A stretch of 64,000 nt of DNA from CAWATZ01 sp963784995 (GTDB lineage Bacteria; Planctomycetota; Planctomycetia; Gemmatales; Gemmataceae). Made by a program: the position numbers and the translations under genes. The stretch's first letter is position 1. Each line of letters starts with the position of its first letter. Location of the stretch: assembly GCA_963784995.1 (NCBI GenBank), contig CAWATZ010000008.1, positions 62,001-126,000 of the forward strand, given 5' to 3'. Positions 62,711-64,000 of this stretch are shown in pieces. The notes under the pieces are model-generated. The model searched no databases and had not been told where the DNA came from. It saw nothing but the letters and a program-made list of their open reading frames with translations.

Positions 62711-63253
62711 ATGGAGAATCAACGCGAAGTCGCCACGCTGGGCGGCGGCTGTTTCTGGTGTCTGGAGGCCGTCTTTGAGCAGTTGCGCGGCGTCGAGAAG
62801 GTTGAGTCCGGCTACTGCGGCGGCCAGTTCGCGCATCCCACATACGAGCAAGTCTGCTCCGGGGCGACCGGCCACGCCGAGGTGGTGCAGGTCACCTTCG
62901 ATCCGGCAGTGATTTCCTTCCGCGATCTGCTCGAAGTCTTCTTCGCCATGCACGATCCGACCACCCTCAATCGCCAGGGGCCGGACGTGGGCACGCAGTA
63001 TCGCTCGGCGATCTTCTACCACACCCCCGAACAGAAACGGACCGCCGCGGGCGTGATCGCCGAGCTGAACCAGACCGGCGTCTGGAGCAAACCCATCGTC
63101 ACCGAGGTTGTCCCCTGCCCGGCCTTCTGCAAGGCCGAGGACTATCACCAGGGCTATTACCGCGGCAATGCCTCCCAGGGCTATTGCCAGTACGTCATTT
63201 CTCCCAAGGTGGCCAAGCTGCGGCAGAAGTTCCTCGACAGACTGCGACCGTGA
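62711..63253 (+). CDS. msrA: Peptide-methionine (S)-S-oxide reductase MsrA
   Basis: 180 aa. The active site is GGGCFWCLEA, with catalytic C14 and C17. The substrate-binding segments GYCGGQFAHPTYEQVCSGAT and DVGTQYRSAIFYH follow. A C-terminal Cys pair is candidate for disulfide recycling (PCPAFCKAEDYHQGYY, QGYCQYV). It repairs the S-epimer of methionine sulfoxide in proteins. GAGGGGA precedes the ATG. No signal peptide, so it is cytoplasmic. Confidence 0.95.
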   Translation: MENQREVATLGGGCFWCLEAVFEQLRGVEKVESGYCGGQFAHPTYEQVCSGATGHAEVVQVTFDPAVISFRDLLEVFFAMHDPTTLNRQGPDVGTQYRSAIFYHTPEQKRTAAGVIAELNQTGVWSKPIVTEVVPCPAFCKAEDYHQGYYRGNASQGYCQYVISPKVAKLRQKFLDRLRP

Positions 63254-63265
63254 CGCCCGGTCCTT

Positions 63266-64000
63266 CTATCTCCCCTTGGCCCCTTTCGGCGACGCCGGCA
63301 CGTCCCACAGCCGCAGCGTGCAATCCTTTCCCCCCGAGGCCAGCGTTTTACCGTCCCGGCGGAACCCCAGGGCCAGCACGGGCCGGTTATGTCCCTTCAG
63401 CGTGGCCGTGACCTCGCCGCTGACCGGGTCCCACAGCCGGATGTCCCGGTCCAGGCCCGCCGAGGCCAGGTGCTTGCCGTCCGGCGTCCAGCACACCCGG
63501 AACACGTCGCCCTCATGCTCCTCCCAGCTGGCCGTGTTCTTGCCCGAGGCCACGTCCCACAGCCGTACCGTCTGGTCCCAGCCTCCGGAGGCCAGCGTCC
63601 GGCCGTCCGGCCGAAAGGCGATCGACCAGACCCAGCCACTGTGTCCCGTCAGCGTCCGCACGCACTTGCCGTCGGTCGCATCCCACAACCGGATCGTCCC
63701 GTCGCTGCCGGCCGTGGCCAGCGTCTTGCCGTCCGGTGCGAAGGCCAGCGATAGCACCATTCCGCGGTGCCCGCGCAGGACCACGGAACACTTCCCGGTC
63801 GAGACATCCCGCAGACGGATGGTGTCATCATCGCTTCCCGAGGCCAGCATCTTGCCGTCCGGGCTGAACGCCAGACAGTTGACCACGCTCCCATGGTCCG
63901 TCCAGGTCGCCAGCTTACGGCCGGTCTCCAGGTCCCACAGCCGAACCTCCCGACCAGCGACGACCAGCGTTTTCCCGTCCGGGCGATAAGCCACGGCCCG
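63266..64000 (-). CDS. WD40-repeat protein, 5' part outside the window
   Basis: The minus-strand frame is open from base 64000 to the stop at 63266, so the gene begins beyond the window. The visible 244 residues hold about six WD40 blades with regular RPDGKTLASGG-D-T-RLWD spacing, ending in a short basic tail (PASPKGAKGR). In planctomycetes such C-terminal propellers often follow a protein kinase domain or a signal peptide; which applies here cannot be seen. Confidence 0.85.
   Translation of the reverse strand, partial: RAVAYRPDGKTLVVAGREVRLWDLETGRKLATWTDHGSVVNCLAFSPDGKMLASGSDDDTIRLRDVSTGKCSVVLRGHRGMVLSLAFAPDGKTLATAGSDGTIRLWDATDGKCVRTLTGHSGWVWSIAFRPDGRTLASGGWDQTVRLWDVASGKNTASWEEHEGDVFRVCWTPDGKHLASAGLDRDIRLWDPVSGEVTATLKGHNRPVLALGFRRDGKTLASGGKDCTLRLWDVPASPKGAKGR

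Overview
The window is GC-rich DNA that looks like a planctomycete chromosome, probably of the Gemmataceae/Isosphaeraceae type. The indicators are gene families largely typical of that phylum: two DUF1501 + DUF1549/DUF1553 pairs (one with a Planctomycete cytochrome C domain), TIGR02996 and TIGR03067 proteins, a DUF1571 protein, an LCCL-domain protein, WD40 proteins, an Rpn-type nuclease, an Uma2 remnant, and many long GC-rich palindromes between genes. This assignment is an inference; no rRNA is present to confirm it.

Region 1 (1-17.3 kb) is a hydrogen-metabolism locus. A universal stress protein gene (minus) and hoxEF-(dual-specificity phosphatase)-hoxUYH-hoxW (plus) diverge from a 0.4-kb region with a sigma54-type -24/-12 element facing each way. 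The hox genes encode a complete group-3d-like NAD-linked bidirectional [NiFe] hydrogenase and its maturation protease. About 6 kb downstream, after an Rpn nuclease, a gene graveyard and an ECF-sigma cluster, lie hypC, hypD and hypE. hypA, hypB and hypF are not in the window.

Region 2 (17.4-30.2 kb) holds a MarR regulator with a clear promoter and operator, an internally duplicated SurA/PpiC-like protein, a glycogen branching enzyme with a small partner, a methyltransferase, gene debris, the first DUF1501 + DUF1549/1553 pair and a coiled-coil/LCCL protein. Region 3 (30.6-43 kb) is accessory: an antitoxin with a truncated PIN toxin, HEAT, SMI1/KNR4 and TIGR02996 proteins, an IS110-type transposase fused to a CHC2 zinc finger, an ArsR/SRPBCC pair, and a two-gene cargo between 550-bp direct repeats. 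Region 4 (43.5-53 kb) holds a thioredoxin-like gene with an in-frame TGA that is a selenocysteine candidate, a second DUF1549/1553 + DUF1501 pair, an MFS transporter, an enolase-superfamily enzyme and an M81 peptidase. Region 5 (53-64 kb) holds tRNA-Glu(CTC), a TPR protein, a WD40 protein, a DUF1571 protein, a flavin monooxygenase, FtsH, an orphan antitoxin, MsrA and a partial WD40 gene.

A cross-cutting feature is that many conserved genes (hypC, hypD, glgB, both DUF1549/1553 genes, a DUF1501 gene, the MFS gene and others) are split by single-base frame changes that restore perfectly when one base is added or removed. The density suggests consensus-sequence errors more than mass gene decay, so these genes are listed as whole loci with the breakpoints noted.
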